From Chlorobiaceae bacterium (lineage in GTDB: Bacteria; Bacteroidota; Chlorobiia; Chlorobiales; Chlorobiaceae): 64,000 nucleotides of DNA. The DNA lies in contig JAAXWX010000002.1 in assembly GCA_013334755.1 (NCBI GenBank), positions 1 to 64,000 of the forward strand, in the 5' to 3' direction. Both the position numbers and the translations under genes were made by a program. The notes beneath the pieces are model-generated. The model saw nothing but the letters and a program-made list of their open reading frames with translations, was not told the DNA's origin and ran no database searches. Shown in pieces: positions 27,090 to 36,475 of this stretch; positions within the stretch are counted from its first letter, which is position 1; each line of letters opens with the position of its first letter.

Positions 27090-28304
27090 ATGATATCGGA
27101 GTCAACAACAACGTCAAGTGTTCTTGGTGCTGCTTTGCTTGCTGCAGCGCTTGTGTTGCCATCGGTGCAGACGGCATATGCAGATGCTCCTCCGGAGAGA
27201 GGTGCCGTAAGCATGAAATACCTTAATTATCAGGATAGTCAGTCAACAGACACTCCGGCAACAGCAGGATTATTGACCAGAGATCGGATCGGAGTTAATG
27301 CCCTTTCGTTTATGGGTAAACTTCCTCTTGCCGGCGAGTGGTTGATAGAGGTTTCGTTCATGGAAGATTCTGTTACAGGTGCATCGCCAGCATATCACTC
27401 CTCAGGGTTTCCTGCAAGCAAAAGTAAAGTCATATCAGGAGCGTCGGGAGAGTTACGGCATGCCCTGGATCTCCAGCTTACACGATACTTTCCGGAGGGA
27501 AGCGTTACTGCAGGTACCAGTTATTCGAGTGAGTCTGATTATGTTTCCCGCAGTTGTTCTCTTCAGGGAACTCTCTCCTCGGAAGATAAAAATACAACAG
27601 TAACTTTTGGTGGAAGTTTTAACGATGACACCATCAATCTCAATAAGCCGAATGTTGTTGCATCGAAACAACAGCTTGCAAATGAAAAAAAGCAGGTTAT
27701 TGCCGGGTTATTTGGAGTTACAAAGGTACTGACGAAGCGGGATATTGTGCAGCTTAACCTGGGGTACTCAGATGGAAGTGGGTATTATACTGATCCCTAC
27801 AAAGACCCTGATAACAGACCGCGGGATCGGAATAGTGTGACTGTGTCAGGGCGATGGAATCACCATGTTGATGGTACCGACGGGACAGTCCGGCTTTCGT
27901 ATCGCTATTATTCGGATACATTCGGTATACGGGCGCATACATTTGGCGCAGAATATGTGCAGCCGTTGCAGCATGGCTGGACGGTTACACCGATACTCCG
28001 GTTTTATACACAAAGCGAAGCTGATTTTTATGTTGCTGTTGCTGATGAGAAGCTAACTGGAGATGGAACGCCCAAACCACCTGTGAATGTTATCTATTAT
28101 ACTGAAGATGAACGACTCTCGGCTTTTGGCGCAGTTACTTTCGGGCTGAAAGTAAGCAAGCAGCTGAATCAGGATTGGTCGGCCGATCTGAAATTTGAAA
28201 AATATGAGCAGCGTGATGAGTGGAGCCTGAATGGGTCCGGCGATCCCGGTCTGGCAACTTTTCATGCCAGAAGTATTCAGGTTGGGCTGTCCCGCAAAAT
28301 GTAA
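27090..28304 (+). CDS. DUF3570 family outer-membrane-like protein
   Basis: A 404-residue exported protein. A hydrophobic signal (SSVLGAALLAAALVLPSVQTAYA) precedes APPERGAVSMKYLNYQDSQ, the start typical of DUF3570. The rest is rich in alternating beta strands (e.g. GTVRLSYRYYSDTFGIRAHTFGAEYVQP) and ends RSIQVGLSRKM, consistent with a beta barrel. DUF3570 genes often sit beside DUF4266, ApbE-type flavin transferase and thioredoxin-like genes; none of these is present here. The ATG lacks a good ribosome binding site and the signal has no positive N-region, so the true start could differ. Confidence 0.78.
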   Translation: MISESTTTSSVLGAALLAAALVLPSVQTAYADAPPERGAVSMKYLNYQDSQSTDTPATAGLLTRDRIGVNALSFMGKLPLAGEWLIEVSFMEDSVTGASPAYHSSGFPASKSKVISGASGELRHALDLQLTRYFPEGSVTAGTSYSSESDYVSRSCSLQGTLSSEDKNTTVTFGGSFNDDTINLNKPNVVASKQQLANEKKQVIAGLFGVTKVLTKRDIVQLNLGYSDGSGYYTDPYKDPDNRPRDRNSVTVSGRWNHHVDGTDGTVRLSYRYYSDTFGIRAHTFGAEYVQPLQHGWTVTPILRFYTQSEADFYVAVADEKLTGDGTPKPPVNVIYYTEDERLSAFGAVTFGLKVSKQLNQDWSADLKFEKYEQRDEWSLNGSGDPGLATFHARSIQVGLSRKM

Positions 28305-28324
28305 TACCAAAAAGAGAGCTACCA

Positions 28325-30871
28325 GTGAATACCGCCTCAGGTTATCCCCAGCAAGAAGAAGAGAGGTTCTGGACTCTCTCGTCTGAAGATGCACTCTTGG
28401 GGCTTGAGAGTAACCGTAATGGATTATCTGAAAAAGCTGCTCAGGAAAGATTAAAGCAATACGGGCCAAACTCCCTGAAAGGAAGCTCCAAAACTTCCGG
28501 GTTTCTGCTTTTTCTGATGCAATTCAAAAGTCCGGTTACATTACTGCTGATTTTTGCGGCACTGCTCTCTTTTGCCCTTCATGACAGAACTGATGCCGCC
28601 ATTATTCTGCTCATTGTTCTGGTAAGTGGATTGTTGGGCTGGTGGCAGGAAAAAGGGGCTGCCAGAGCGGTTGATCAATTGATGAAAATGGTGCAGATCA
28701 AGTGCAGGGTCATGCGTAACGGACAGGATAAAGAGATACACATCGAAGAGGTGGTTCCGGGGGATGTTGTTTTACTCTCGGCTGGTGATATGATTCCAGG
28801 TGACTGTCTTTTGCTGGAATCAAAAGAGTTGTTTGTTGACGAAGCCGCCTTTACGGGTGAGACCTATCCTGTAGAAAAAAACAGAGGAATTGTAGCTCCC
28901 GATACGCCTTTGGCGAAGCGGAGCAATATTCTGTTGATGGGAGCGCATGTTATCAGTGGCAAAGCTGAAGCGCTGGTGATGAAAACCGCAATGCAGACCG
29001 AGTTTGGAAAAATTTCCGATACGCTTCGCTTAAAGGCTCCTGAAACGGATTTTGAACGTGGAGTTCGCAGGTTCGGCTATATGCTGATGGAGATCACCAT
29101 GGTTCTTGTAGTTATTATTTTTGCCGTCAATGTCCTGCTGCATAAACCAATTCTTGATTCATTTCTTTTTTCCATGGCGCTGGCCGTCGGTCTTACACCT
29201 CAATTGCTCCCCGCTATTATCAGCGTCAACCTGGCTTCCGGTGCACGCAATATGGCGAAGCAGCAGGTTATTGTGAAGCGATTGTCTTCCATCGAAAACT
29301 TTGGGAGCATGAACATACTCTGTTCGGATAAGACCGGTACTATTACAGAAGGTACGGTGAAATTGCATAAGGCATTATCCGTTTCAGGCGAGCCGTCGGA
29401 CAAGGTGCTGGAGTATGCATGGCTGAATGCTTCCCTGCAGCAGGGATTTCATAACCCCATTGATGAGGCTGTCATAAACAGCCGGTCTGGCAGCGAGCAT
29501 TTATTTGAGGTGCAGAGCGAAGTGCCTTATGATTTCATCAGGAAACGTCTGAGTGTTCAGATTCGCAACGCTTCTGAAAATATTGTGATTACGAAAGGGG
29601 CGCTGAAACAGGTGCTGGCTGTGTGCAGCAGGGTAGAAACTGAAAACGGAATATTTCTGGCTCTGGATGAAAAACGTTCACAGATTATGGAGTGCTATGA
29701 GCAGCTCAGCAGCAAAGGGTATCGAACTCTCGGGGTGGCATGGAAAACCGGAGAGAGTCAACAGAACTTTACCCGTAAGGATGAAACGGAGATGATCTTT
29801 CTTGGTTTTATCACCTTTTTTGATCCGCCAAAAGCAAACATTCAGGAGACCATTCGAAATCTGGAAAAAATCGGCGTAAACCTGAAAATCATTACAGGTG
29901 ATAATACTCTGGTTGCGGAAAGTCTTGGAAGACAGATCGGTCTTGTCAACCCGAGACTCCTTTCCGGTATGGAAATCCGCAAGATGAGTGACCTTGCATT
30001 GATGCAGCAATCAGTGCGTACCGATATCTTTGCAGAAGTCGAACCCGACCAGAAGGAACGAATCATCCATTCTCTGAAAAAGGCAGGGAATGTTGTTGGT
30101 TTCATGGGTGACGGAATTAACGACGCTTCCGCCCTCCATGCCGCCGATGTAGGAATTTCTGTTGATTCTGCGGTAGATGTTGCCAAAGAAGCTGCAGAGA
30201 TTGTGCTGCTCAATCATGATCTGAGGGTTCTGGAACAGGGTATCAGAGAGGGGCGTAAAACCTTTACCAACACCATGAAGTATGTCTTTATGGCGACAAG
30301 TGCCAATTTCGGTAACATGTTCAGTATGGCCGGGGCCTCCCTTTTCCTTCCTTTTTTGCCATTGCTTCCAAAGCAGATACTGCTCACCAATCTCCTGACC
30401 GATTTCCCTGAGATCACTATTTCAGGTGACCGTGTTGATGCCATAAACATTGCCCGGCCCCACCGCTGGGATATCCGTTTTATCCAGCGCTTTATGATCA
30501 CCTTCGGTATGCTCAGCTCCCTCTTTGATTTTTTCACGTTTGGTGTCTTGCATTATGTACTTCATGCAGGGGAGTCACAGTTTCAGACCGGCTGGTTCGT
30601 CGAATCGGTCATATCCGCCTCGCTGATTGTGCTGGTGATCCGCACGCGCCTGCCATTTTTCAAAAGCCTGCCCGGCAGATACCTTCTGACGGCAACCCTG
30701 CTCGTGGTTCTGGGGGTCCTTGCGTTGCCATTTACACCACTGGCGATGACATTCGGTTTTGCCAGGTTACCCTTGCTCTTCTATGGCTGGATGCTGCTGA
30801 TTGTCGTCATGTATATTTTATCAGCAGAAGTGACAAAGCATTTTTTCTATAAACGTCTGATTAATGACTGA
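28325..30871 (+). CDS. mgtA: Magnesium-translocating P-type ATPase (MgtA type)
   Basis: Inner-membrane P3B ATPase that imports Mg2+. The start is GTG at 28325, 20 bases after the DUF3570 stop with an AGAGAG site; the longer track form would overlap that gene. The 848-residue protein has the phosphorylation motif CSDKTGTITEGTV, the actuator loop VDEAAFTGETYPVEK, the hinge GFMGDGINDASALHAADVGI and about ten membrane helices, including FSMALAVGLTPQLLPAIISV, diagnostic of MgtA. Its end overlaps waaA by 11 bases. No Mg-sensing leader is evident. Confidence 0.92.
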   Translation: MNTASGYPQQEEERFWTLSSEDALLGLESNRNGLSEKAAQERLKQYGPNSLKGSSKTSGFLLFLMQFKSPVTLLLIFAALLSFALHDRTDAAIILLIVLVSGLLGWWQEKGAARAVDQLMKMVQIKCRVMRNGQDKEIHIEEVVPGDVVLLSAGDMIPGDCLLLESKELFVDEAAFTGETYPVEKNRGIVAPDTPLAKRSNILLMGAHVISGKAEALVMKTAMQTEFGKISDTLRLKAPETDFERGVRRFGYMLMEITMVLVVIIFAVNVLLHKPILDSFLFSMALAVGLTPQLLPAIISVNLASGARNMAKQQVIVKRLSSIENFGSMNILCSDKTGTITEGTVKLHKALSVSGEPSDKVLEYAWLNASLQQGFHNPIDEAVINSRSGSEHLFEVQSEVPYDFIRKRLSVQIRNASENIVITKGALKQVLAVCSRVETENGIFLALDEKRSQIMECYEQLSSKGYRTLGVAWKTGESQQNFTRKDETEMIFLGFITFFDPPKANIQETIRNLEKIGVNLKIITGDNTLVAESLGRQIGLVNPRLLSGMEIRKMSDLALMQQSVRTDIFAEVEPDQKERIIHSLKKAGNVVGFMGDGINDASALHAADVGISVDSAVDVAKEAAEIVLLNHDLRVLEQGIREGRKTFTNTMKYVFMATSANFGNMFSMAGASLFLPFLPLLPKQILLTNLLTDFPEITISGDRVDAINIARPHRWDIRFIQRFMITFGMLSSLFDFFTFGVLHYVLHAGESQFQTGWFVESVISASLIVLVIRTRLPFFKSLPGRYLLTATLLVVLGVLALPFTPLAMTFGFARLPLLFYGWMLLIVVMYILSAEVTKHFFYKRLIND

Positions 30872-32156
30872 TCATTTTGCTCGTATAGTAACCTTCTATA
30901 CGTTCTGCAATTGCTGAAATTCCACCGGTGTTTTGTTTTACAAATGTTTCAGCAGCCTTTCCTCTTTTTTCCCTTTGTTTGGTATCGGCAGTCAGTGTTT
31001 TGAGTGCAGCGGCAAGTTCCTTTTGATCGTTAATGACTATAGCGCCTCCTGAAGCAATAAGGCCTTCGGTTTCGGGAGAGTTGTGATAGCGGGGTCCGAA
31101 TAGTACCGGAATGCCATGGACAGCCGGTTCGAGAGTGTTATGTACGTTGACACCAAAGCCTCCTCCGACATAAGCGATTGAGGCAAGTGAATACAGTTCT
31201 GCGAGATAGCCGGTCTGATCGATGACAAGGATCTGCCGTTCAGGATCGAATGTCGCATTCAGGGTGGATACGGGCAAAAAATCAAGAGAGTGAAGTTGAA
31301 GATCCCCGTATAGTCGCGCCATGTTTTCGGGATTTACTTCATGCGGAACCAGAACAAGTGCCGGACGTTCATCCAGTTCCTTCCATGCAGCAAGGAGTAG
31401 AACCTCATCCTTATCCCATACACTTCCTGCTACCAGTACCGTTCGGTTTTCAAATACCGGTTTCAGGTGAGCAACCTTTGCAGAATTTCTGCTCCGCAGA
31501 AAGACCTGGTCAAATCTTGGGTCGCCGGCAGTTTCTGCATGCTGGCAATTGAAGAGCTGCCTGAAGGCATCAGTGTCTTTGGCTGATACCGTATAGATGT
31601 GATTGAAGAGGTGAAATAGGGTTCTGTAAAAACCTTTCAGCATCGGGTTGAAATATGGCGACCCTTGCTGCAGTGCCGCAGCGGCAAGTATCAGCGTTAC
31701 ACCGCATTTTTTTGCTTCAAGGAGATGGTTCGGCCAGAAGTCGTATCGCATGAGCAGAAATATATCCGGCTTGATGAGTGAGAGGAGTCTTTTTGCGTTG
31801 TTCCGGGTGTCGGGTGGAAGATAGAAGACGGCAGAAGCATCCTGGAAATTTTTCCTGGCATTGTAGCCTGAATCAGAAAGAAAGGAGACAAAAAGAAGAA
31901 TGTCCGGGTGTTTTTCTTTCAGGGCAGCAACAATCGGACGAGCCTGTTCGAACTCTCCGACTGAGGCGGCATGAACCCATAACCGGAAGGGGGAAGAGGG
32001 GAGTTTGTGGATTATTTGTTCCAGTTCTTTGAACTGCCCTCTCCTCACACTGAAAAATGTCCGGAGCTTGGGATGAAGAAAGCTGAAGAATCTGGCTGCG
32101 CCGAGAAGCACAGGAAAAAGGCGGGTGTAGCAGGAGAGGGACGAGCAGGGGTTCAT
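30861..32156 (-). CDS. waaA: Kdo transferase (3-deoxy-D-manno-octulosonic acid transferase)
   Basis: Adds Kdo to lipid A precursor at the inner membrane, showing that the organism makes LPS. The 431-residue GT-B enzyme has LWVHAASVGEFEQARPIV in the N-domain (catalytic Glu in GEFE), YLPPDTRNNAKRLL, MRYDFWPNHLLEAK and, in the C-domain, YVGGGFGVNVHNTLEPAVHGIPVLFGP. It is a single gene whose 3' end overlaps mgtA, and it is divergent from deaD. Confidence 0.93.
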   Translation of the reverse strand: MNPCSSLSCYTRLFPVLLGAARFFSFLHPKLRTFFSVRRGQFKELEQIIHKLPSSPFRLWVHAASVGEFEQARPIVAALKEKHPDILLFVSFLSDSGYNARKNFQDASAVFYLPPDTRNNAKRLLSLIKPDIFLLMRYDFWPNHLLEAKKCGVTLILAAAALQQGSPYFNPMLKGFYRTLFHLFNHIYTVSAKDTDAFRQLFNCQHAETAGDPRFDQVFLRSRNSAKVAHLKPVFENRTVLVAGSVWDKDEVLLLAAWKELDERPALVLVPHEVNPENMARLYGDLQLHSLDFLPVSTLNATFDPERQILVIDQTGYLAELYSLASIAYVGGGFGVNVHNTLEPAVHGIPVLFGPRYHNSPETEGLIASGGAIVINDQKELAAALKTLTADTKQREKRGKAAETFVKQNTGGISAIAERIEGYYTSKMISH

Positions 32157-32462
32157 AACGATATAGTGTTGCTCATGAAAGCTTTAATAGCTAAAGGCAA
32201 AGTAAAAAGTCAATCGTTGAGTTTATTGGGTAATAAAAATAAATTCGCCTTTAACAAAATAAAATCGTACTATGTGACGTTTTTAATGCGTGGTGAATAT
32301 GCTAAGAAAGGACGCAGGGAAATTCAATGGTTTTACTGATTTCTTGATTTCCGGCGTTTGTGACGATACGATGGCACTCAGCATTGTCTGAAGTTGCCCG
32401 GGTGTTTTCGGTTGATGAGAACTCTTCTTCATTTTTTTCTTTCCTGCATTGCTGCCACTCCC
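32157..32462. other. waaA-deaD intergenic region (probable deaD leader)
   Basis: 355 bases separate the divergent waaA and deaD starts. Short frames on both strands have no ribosome binding sites and are not called. The plus-strand sequence has complementary segments (AAAGGC near 32190 and GCCTTT near 32250) and ends in a terminator-like hairpin just before deaD, so part of it is likely a structured 5' leader. Confidence 0.4.
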
Positions 32463-32483
32463 GCCTCGTACGAGGCTCTTTTT
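32463..32483 (+). terminator. Terminator-like hairpin in the deaD leader
   Basis: A perfect 14-base palindrome (GCCTCGTACGAGGC) is followed by TCTTTTTT and lies only about 30 bases before the deaD start. No plus-strand gene lies upstream of it before waaA's divergent start, so a transcript reaching it must come from deaD's own promoter. It is therefore a candidate attenuator. Confidence 0.65.
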
Positions 32484-32511
32484 TATCAATGTTTAGGAAA
32501 AGGAAAATACA

Positions 32512-34317
32512 ATGAAAGAACAGCAATTATTGCCGAAGGATTTTCTCGGCCTTGAGCTTGCCGAACCGTTAATGAGGGCTCTTGCAGAGGTGGGGTATGA
32601 AAACCCTACTCCGATTCAGGCCCAGACAATACCCCTGATACTCGAAGGACGTGATGTCCTTGGTCAGGCCCAGACCGGCACTGGAAAAACTGCCGCATTT
32701 GCCCTGCCGATTCTCTCCAATATTGATCTTGAACATGCCGAACCCCAGGCTCTGGTGCTGGCTCCTACAAGAGAGCTTGCCATACAGGTCGCGGAGGCAT
32801 TTCAGCGTTATGCCGAATATCTCAAGGGTTTTCATGTCGTTCCGATTTACGGTGGACAGGATTATGGAATCCAGCTTCGCATGCTGAGACGTGGCGTGCA
32901 TGTTGTAGTCGGGACACCTGGCCGTGTCATGGACCATATGCGCAGGGGATCACTCAATCTTGCTTCCCTGAAATGCCTCGTGCTTGATGAAGCTGACGAA
33001 ATGCTTCGCATGGGATTTATCGACGATGTTGAATGGATTCTTGACCAGACCCCCAAAGGCCGCCAGGTTGCTCTTTTCTCGGCAACCATGCCGCCGGTGA
33101 TTCGTCGTATCGCCCAAAAGTATCTGAATAAACCTGCGGAAGTCACCATACAGACAAAAACCACAACGGTTGATACTATTCGTCAGCGTTACTGGATTGT
33201 AGGTGGAAGCCACAAGATCGATATTTTGACAAGAATCCTTGAAGTTGAGCCGTTTGACGGCATGCTTATTTTTGTGCGGACGAAAACCATGACGCTTGAG
33301 CTTGCCGAAAAACTTCAGGCAAGGGGATATGGCGCCGCTGCACTGAATGGGGATATGCCCCAGAGTCAGCGTGAACGTACAGTTGACCAGCTTAAAAACG
33401 GAACGTTAAGTATTGTTATTGCCACCGACGTTGCTGCCCGTGGGCTTGACGTTGAGCGTATCAGCCATGTTATCAATTACGATATTCCTTCCGATACAGA
33501 ATCTTACGTGCACCGTATCGGCCGTACCGGCCGTGCCGGACGTGCCGGTGATGCCATTCTGTTTGTCTCTCCGAGAGAGAAAAATATGCTGTACGCCATT
33601 GAAAGGGCAACACACAGCCGCATAGAGCTGATGGAGCTGCCGACAACGGAGGTCATCAATAACAAGCGGATTGCAAAGTTCAACCAGCGGATTACTGATA
33701 CGATAGCAGCTGAAGACCTTGCGTTTTTTACCAATCTTATTGAGCAGTATTGTCATGAGCATGATGTGCCGGAACTTGAAGCCGCCGCTGCACTTGCGTC
33801 GATGGTTCAGGGGGAAACGCCGCTTCTGTTGTCCAACAAGCCTGAAAAATCAAAGTCTTATGAGGATCGGGAAGGATCCGGCAGGGATCGTGGATCAGAG
33901 AGAGTGCGCAGCTCTGACAGGGATCGCGGGCCGGTCAAGAAAAGAACCAAGGGCGAGACCTATGGTGATGAAGGCAAGGAGAGGTATCGTCTTGAAGTTG
34001 GCAGTGAGCATGGTGTGAAAGCCGGCAATATTCTCGGTGCTATTCTTAATGAGGTAGGTCTTGATCCGGAATCGGTCGGTCATATTTCGATCAACGATAC
34101 ATTCAGCACGGTTGAACTGCCACAGGGTATGCCGGACAATATTTTTCATGAACTCAGAACGGTCAGGGTTTGCGGACGTCAGTTGCGGTTGAGCAAAATG
34201 GATGAGCAGGAACGCGAATCTGCATATGGCCCCAAAAAGAGTTTTAAAAAACCGTATAAACCGGCAGGAAAAGAAACAGCCTTTTTTACAGGTAACAAAA
34301 AGAAACGTAAGGGGTAA
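32512..34317 (+). CDS. deaD: DEAD-box RNA helicase (DeaD/CsdA type)
   Basis: ATP-dependent RNA helicase active in ribosome assembly and cold adaptation. The 601-residue protein has the Q-motif (YENPTPIQAQTIP), Walker A (AQTGTGKTAAFALP), PTRELA, VGTPGRVMDHM, the DEAD box (VLDEADEMLRMGF), SAT, and HRIGRTGRAGRAG. A basic/acidic low-complexity linker (around 445-490, rich in RDR and SDR) leads to a DbpA-like RNA-binding domain (VKAGNILGAILNEVGLDPESVGHI) and a Lys-rich tail. AAGGA precedes the ATG. It is a single gene with a leader hairpin upstream and a strong terminator downstream. Confidence 0.93.
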   Translation: MKEQQLLPKDFLGLELAEPLMRALAEVGYENPTPIQAQTIPLILEGRDVLGQAQTGTGKTAAFALPILSNIDLEHAEPQALVLAPTRELAIQVAEAFQRYAEYLKGFHVVPIYGGQDYGIQLRMLRRGVHVVVGTPGRVMDHMRRGSLNLASLKCLVLDEADEMLRMGFIDDVEWILDQTPKGRQVALFSATMPPVIRRIAQKYLNKPAEVTIQTKTTTVDTIRQRYWIVGGSHKIDILTRILEVEPFDGMLIFVRTKTMTLELAEKLQARGYGAAALNGDMPQSQRERTVDQLKNGTLSIVIATDVAARGLDVERISHVINYDIPSDTESYVHRIGRTGRAGRAGDAILFVSPREKNMLYAIERATHSRIELMELPTTEVINNKRIAKFNQRITDTIAAEDLAFFTNLIEQYCHEHDVPELEAAAALASMVQGETPLLLSNKPEKSKSYEDREGSGRDRGSERVRSSDRDRGPVKKRTKGETYGDEGKERYRLEVGSEHGVKAGNILGAILNEVGLDPESVGHISINDTFSTVELPQGMPDNIFHELRTVRVCGRQLRLSKMDEQERESAYGPKKSFKKPYKPAGKETAFFTGNKKKRKG

Positions 34318-34338
34318 GCCATCAGCTCTCTTTTTCAG

Positions 34339-34366
34339 GCGGGGAATTTTTTCCCCGCTTTTTTTT
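34339..34366 (+). terminator. Intrinsic terminator of deaD
   Basis: Stem GCGGGGAA / TTCCCCGC with a four-T loop, followed by eight T, 21 bases after the deaD stop. Confidence 0.93.
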
Positions 34367-34411
34367 GTTCAATTCTGAGGTTGATTTTGTTCAGGATATC
34401 AGGAGAAAACT

Positions 34412-35806
34412 ATGGAACTTGAATTTTACGGCGCAACGGAAAGAGTGACCGGTTCGAGTCATATTCTAAGAGTAAAGGGTTTCACGGTTCTTTTGGACTG
34501 CGGCCTCATACAGGGTTCACCTGAGGATGAAGCACTCAACAGGGCTCCTTTTCCTTTTGAGCCGGCATCAATTGATGCCGTTGTACTGACTCACGGTCAT
34601 ATTGATCACTCGGGTCGCCTGCCTTATCTCATCAAAAAGGGGTTCAGGGGAAAAATTTACACACATCACGCGACGGTTGATCTTTGCAGGGTACTGCTGC
34701 TTGATTCGGCATCTCTTGCCGAACGGGATGCGGAGTTTCGCAGGAAGCATCCGTTGACGCGGCGCGACCTTCATGCTGAACCACTCTATACCCGTGAGGA
34801 TGCAGTGCAGGCGATCAATATGCTTACGGGCACGCCTTATCATGAAAAGCGCGAAATTCTTCCCGGGATAACCATTCGTTTCAGTGATGCAGGCCATATT
34901 CTCGGTTCCGCCCTTGTTGAGGTGTGGCTGCAGGAAGATGCTGTAGCAAGGAAAGTTGTTTTCAGTGGGGATGTTGGTCAGTATGATTCACCTATTCTTA
35001 ATGATCCCGAAACTATCGGGAAAGCTGATGCGGTCATCCTTGAGAGCACCTACGGAGACCGTTTGCATCGGGAACTTGAGCTCACCCTTGCCGAAATCGG
35101 GGGGATTATACGATCGGCCAGTACAGGACATGGTAATATTATCATTCCAGCTTTTGCGATTGGAAGGAGCCAGGAGCTTCTCTACCTTTTTGGCCGTTAT
35201 TATGAAGAGTGGGGGCTTGAGCAGTGGCAGGTTTATCTTGACAGTCCTATGGCAATCGAAGCCAGCAGTATCTACTGGGATTATCCTGAATTGAACGACA
35301 ATGAGGCGCTCGCTTTCCGTTACGATAAAAAGATGATGCCTCATCTTAAAAACCTTCACTTTACTCCCAAAGTTGAGCAGTCGCAGGCAATCAATGCCAT
35401 TAAAAGTGGCGCCATTATTATTGCCGGCAGTGGCATGTGTAATGGGGGCAGGATATTGCACCATCTGAAACATAATATACAGCGACCGGAGTGCTCGGTG
35501 ATCATGACAGGTTTTCAGGCAGAAGGAACACTTGGCCGCTCGCTTGTCAATGGTGAACGGGAGGTGATTATTCATGGCAGGAGTTATCCGGTAAAGGCGA
35601 CTGTACACACTATTGGCGGGTTATCGGCGCATGGTGACCAGAACGACCTTTTGCGCTGGATGAGTGGATTTGAAAATAAGCCTGAAGTTTTTGTGGTGCA
35701 TGGGGATGTGCCTGTCAAAAAAATATTCAGGGACGCTCTTGAGCAACGTCTGGGTCTGAAGGCGACTATTCCAGTGTCAGGAGATGTTATTACATTCGGG
35801 CTTTGA
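34412..35806 (+). CDS. Beta-CASP metallo-beta-lactamase RNase-like protein
   Basis: A 464-residue protein with the metallo-beta-lactamase zinc motif THGHIDHSGRLP, further ligands in SDAGHILGSALVEV and FSGDVGQYDSP, and the beta-CASP motifs ILESTYGDR, VYLDSPMAIEAS, GMCNGGRILHHL and TIGGLSAHGDQNDLLRWM. This arrangement matches the CPSF-73/YSH1-like exonuclease family found in bacteria, which cleaves or degrades RNA. It probably has its own promoter, as the deaD terminator lies 45 bases upstream. Substrate unknown. Confidence 0.88.
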   Translation: MELEFYGATERVTGSSHILRVKGFTVLLDCGLIQGSPEDEALNRAPFPFEPASIDAVVLTHGHIDHSGRLPYLIKKGFRGKIYTHHATVDLCRVLLLDSASLAERDAEFRRKHPLTRRDLHAEPLYTREDAVQAINMLTGTPYHEKREILPGITIRFSDAGHILGSALVEVWLQEDAVARKVVFSGDVGQYDSPILNDPETIGKADAVILESTYGDRLHRELELTLAEIGGIIRSASTGHGNIIIPAFAIGRSQELLYLFGRYYEEWGLEQWQVYLDSPMAIEASSIYWDYPELNDNEALAFRYDKKMMPHLKNLHFTPKVEQSQAINAIKSGAIIIAGSGMCNGGRILHHLKHNIQRPECSVIMTGFQAEGTLGRSLVNGEREVIIHGRSYPVKATVHTIGGLSAHGDQNDLLRWMSGFENKPEVFVVHGDVPVKKIFRDALEQRLGLKATIPVSGDVITFGL

Positions 35807-35984
35807 TTTTCCAGTTATAAGTACTTACAGGGATTGTGACGCATTTGTAAAAACAATTCTCAAACGGCTGTTTTTATGCATTAATTTCTATTTTAAAATG
35901 TTTTATAAGAGATGGTTATCGATGGCCAACCGGCTACAGACATTATGATGACGATCGTTTTTTTTATGTTACCAAAAGGATGCT

Positions 35985-36464
35985 ATGTCAGTTATTTCAT
36001 TCAGGGAGCTTGTCCCTATTCTTCAGACCGCAATTGGGCCGATGATTCTCATATCCGGTCTCGGTCTTCTGCTTCTCACCATGACCAACAGGCTTGGTCG
36101 TATTATCGACCGTTCACGATCATTGCTTGATAACCTCGAGTCCTATCCTGAGACCTATATCATCAGAATTAACAGGGAGGTGGCTATTCTCTGGAAACGG
36201 GCACGCTATATCCGTACAGCCATTCTGCTGGCCAGTATGACTTGTCTGGGGGCTTCAATGCTGATCATGTTGCTTTTTCTCAGTGCATTGGTCAATATCG
36301 ATCTGCCGATGCTGTTATCTGCGATATTCATTATCAGTATGCTCTGCCTGAGTTTTTCATTGGTCTTTTTCCTTGTTGATGTGAACATGAACCTTTCGGC
36401 ATTGAAAATAGAAATGGAGAGTCACGACAGGAAGAGGCTTATTATTGAGACAAAGGGATACTGA
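35985..36464 (+). CDS. DUF2721-like membrane protein
   Basis: A 159-residue protein with helices at about 12-32, 80-103 and 108-132, and the family-like segment PILQTAIGPMILISGLGLLLLTMTNRLGRIIDRSR. Function unknown. It has an AAAGGA site ahead of the ATG and is convergent with xerD (11 bases between the stops). Confidence 0.75.
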   Translation: MSVISFRELVPILQTAIGPMILISGLGLLLLTMTNRLGRIIDRSRSLLDNLESYPETYIIRINREVAILWKRARYIRTAILLASMTCLGASMLIMLLFLSALVNIDLPMLLSAIFIISMLCLSFSLVFFLVDVNMNLSALKIEMESHDRKRLIIETKGY

Positions 36465-36475
36465 GTTCAGGCGGT

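Noticed and set aside
26972-27226. 84-codon plus-strand ORF over the start of the DUF3570 gene
   Set aside because: It uses a TTG inside the terminator and runs out of frame into DUF3570, with a Cys-rich out-of-frame tail; a shadow.
32489-32515. Eight-codon ORF (MFRKRKIQ) ending in an ATGA overlap with deaD
   Set aside because: deaD has its own AAGGA site and the mini-ORF has none, so the overlap is probably chance.
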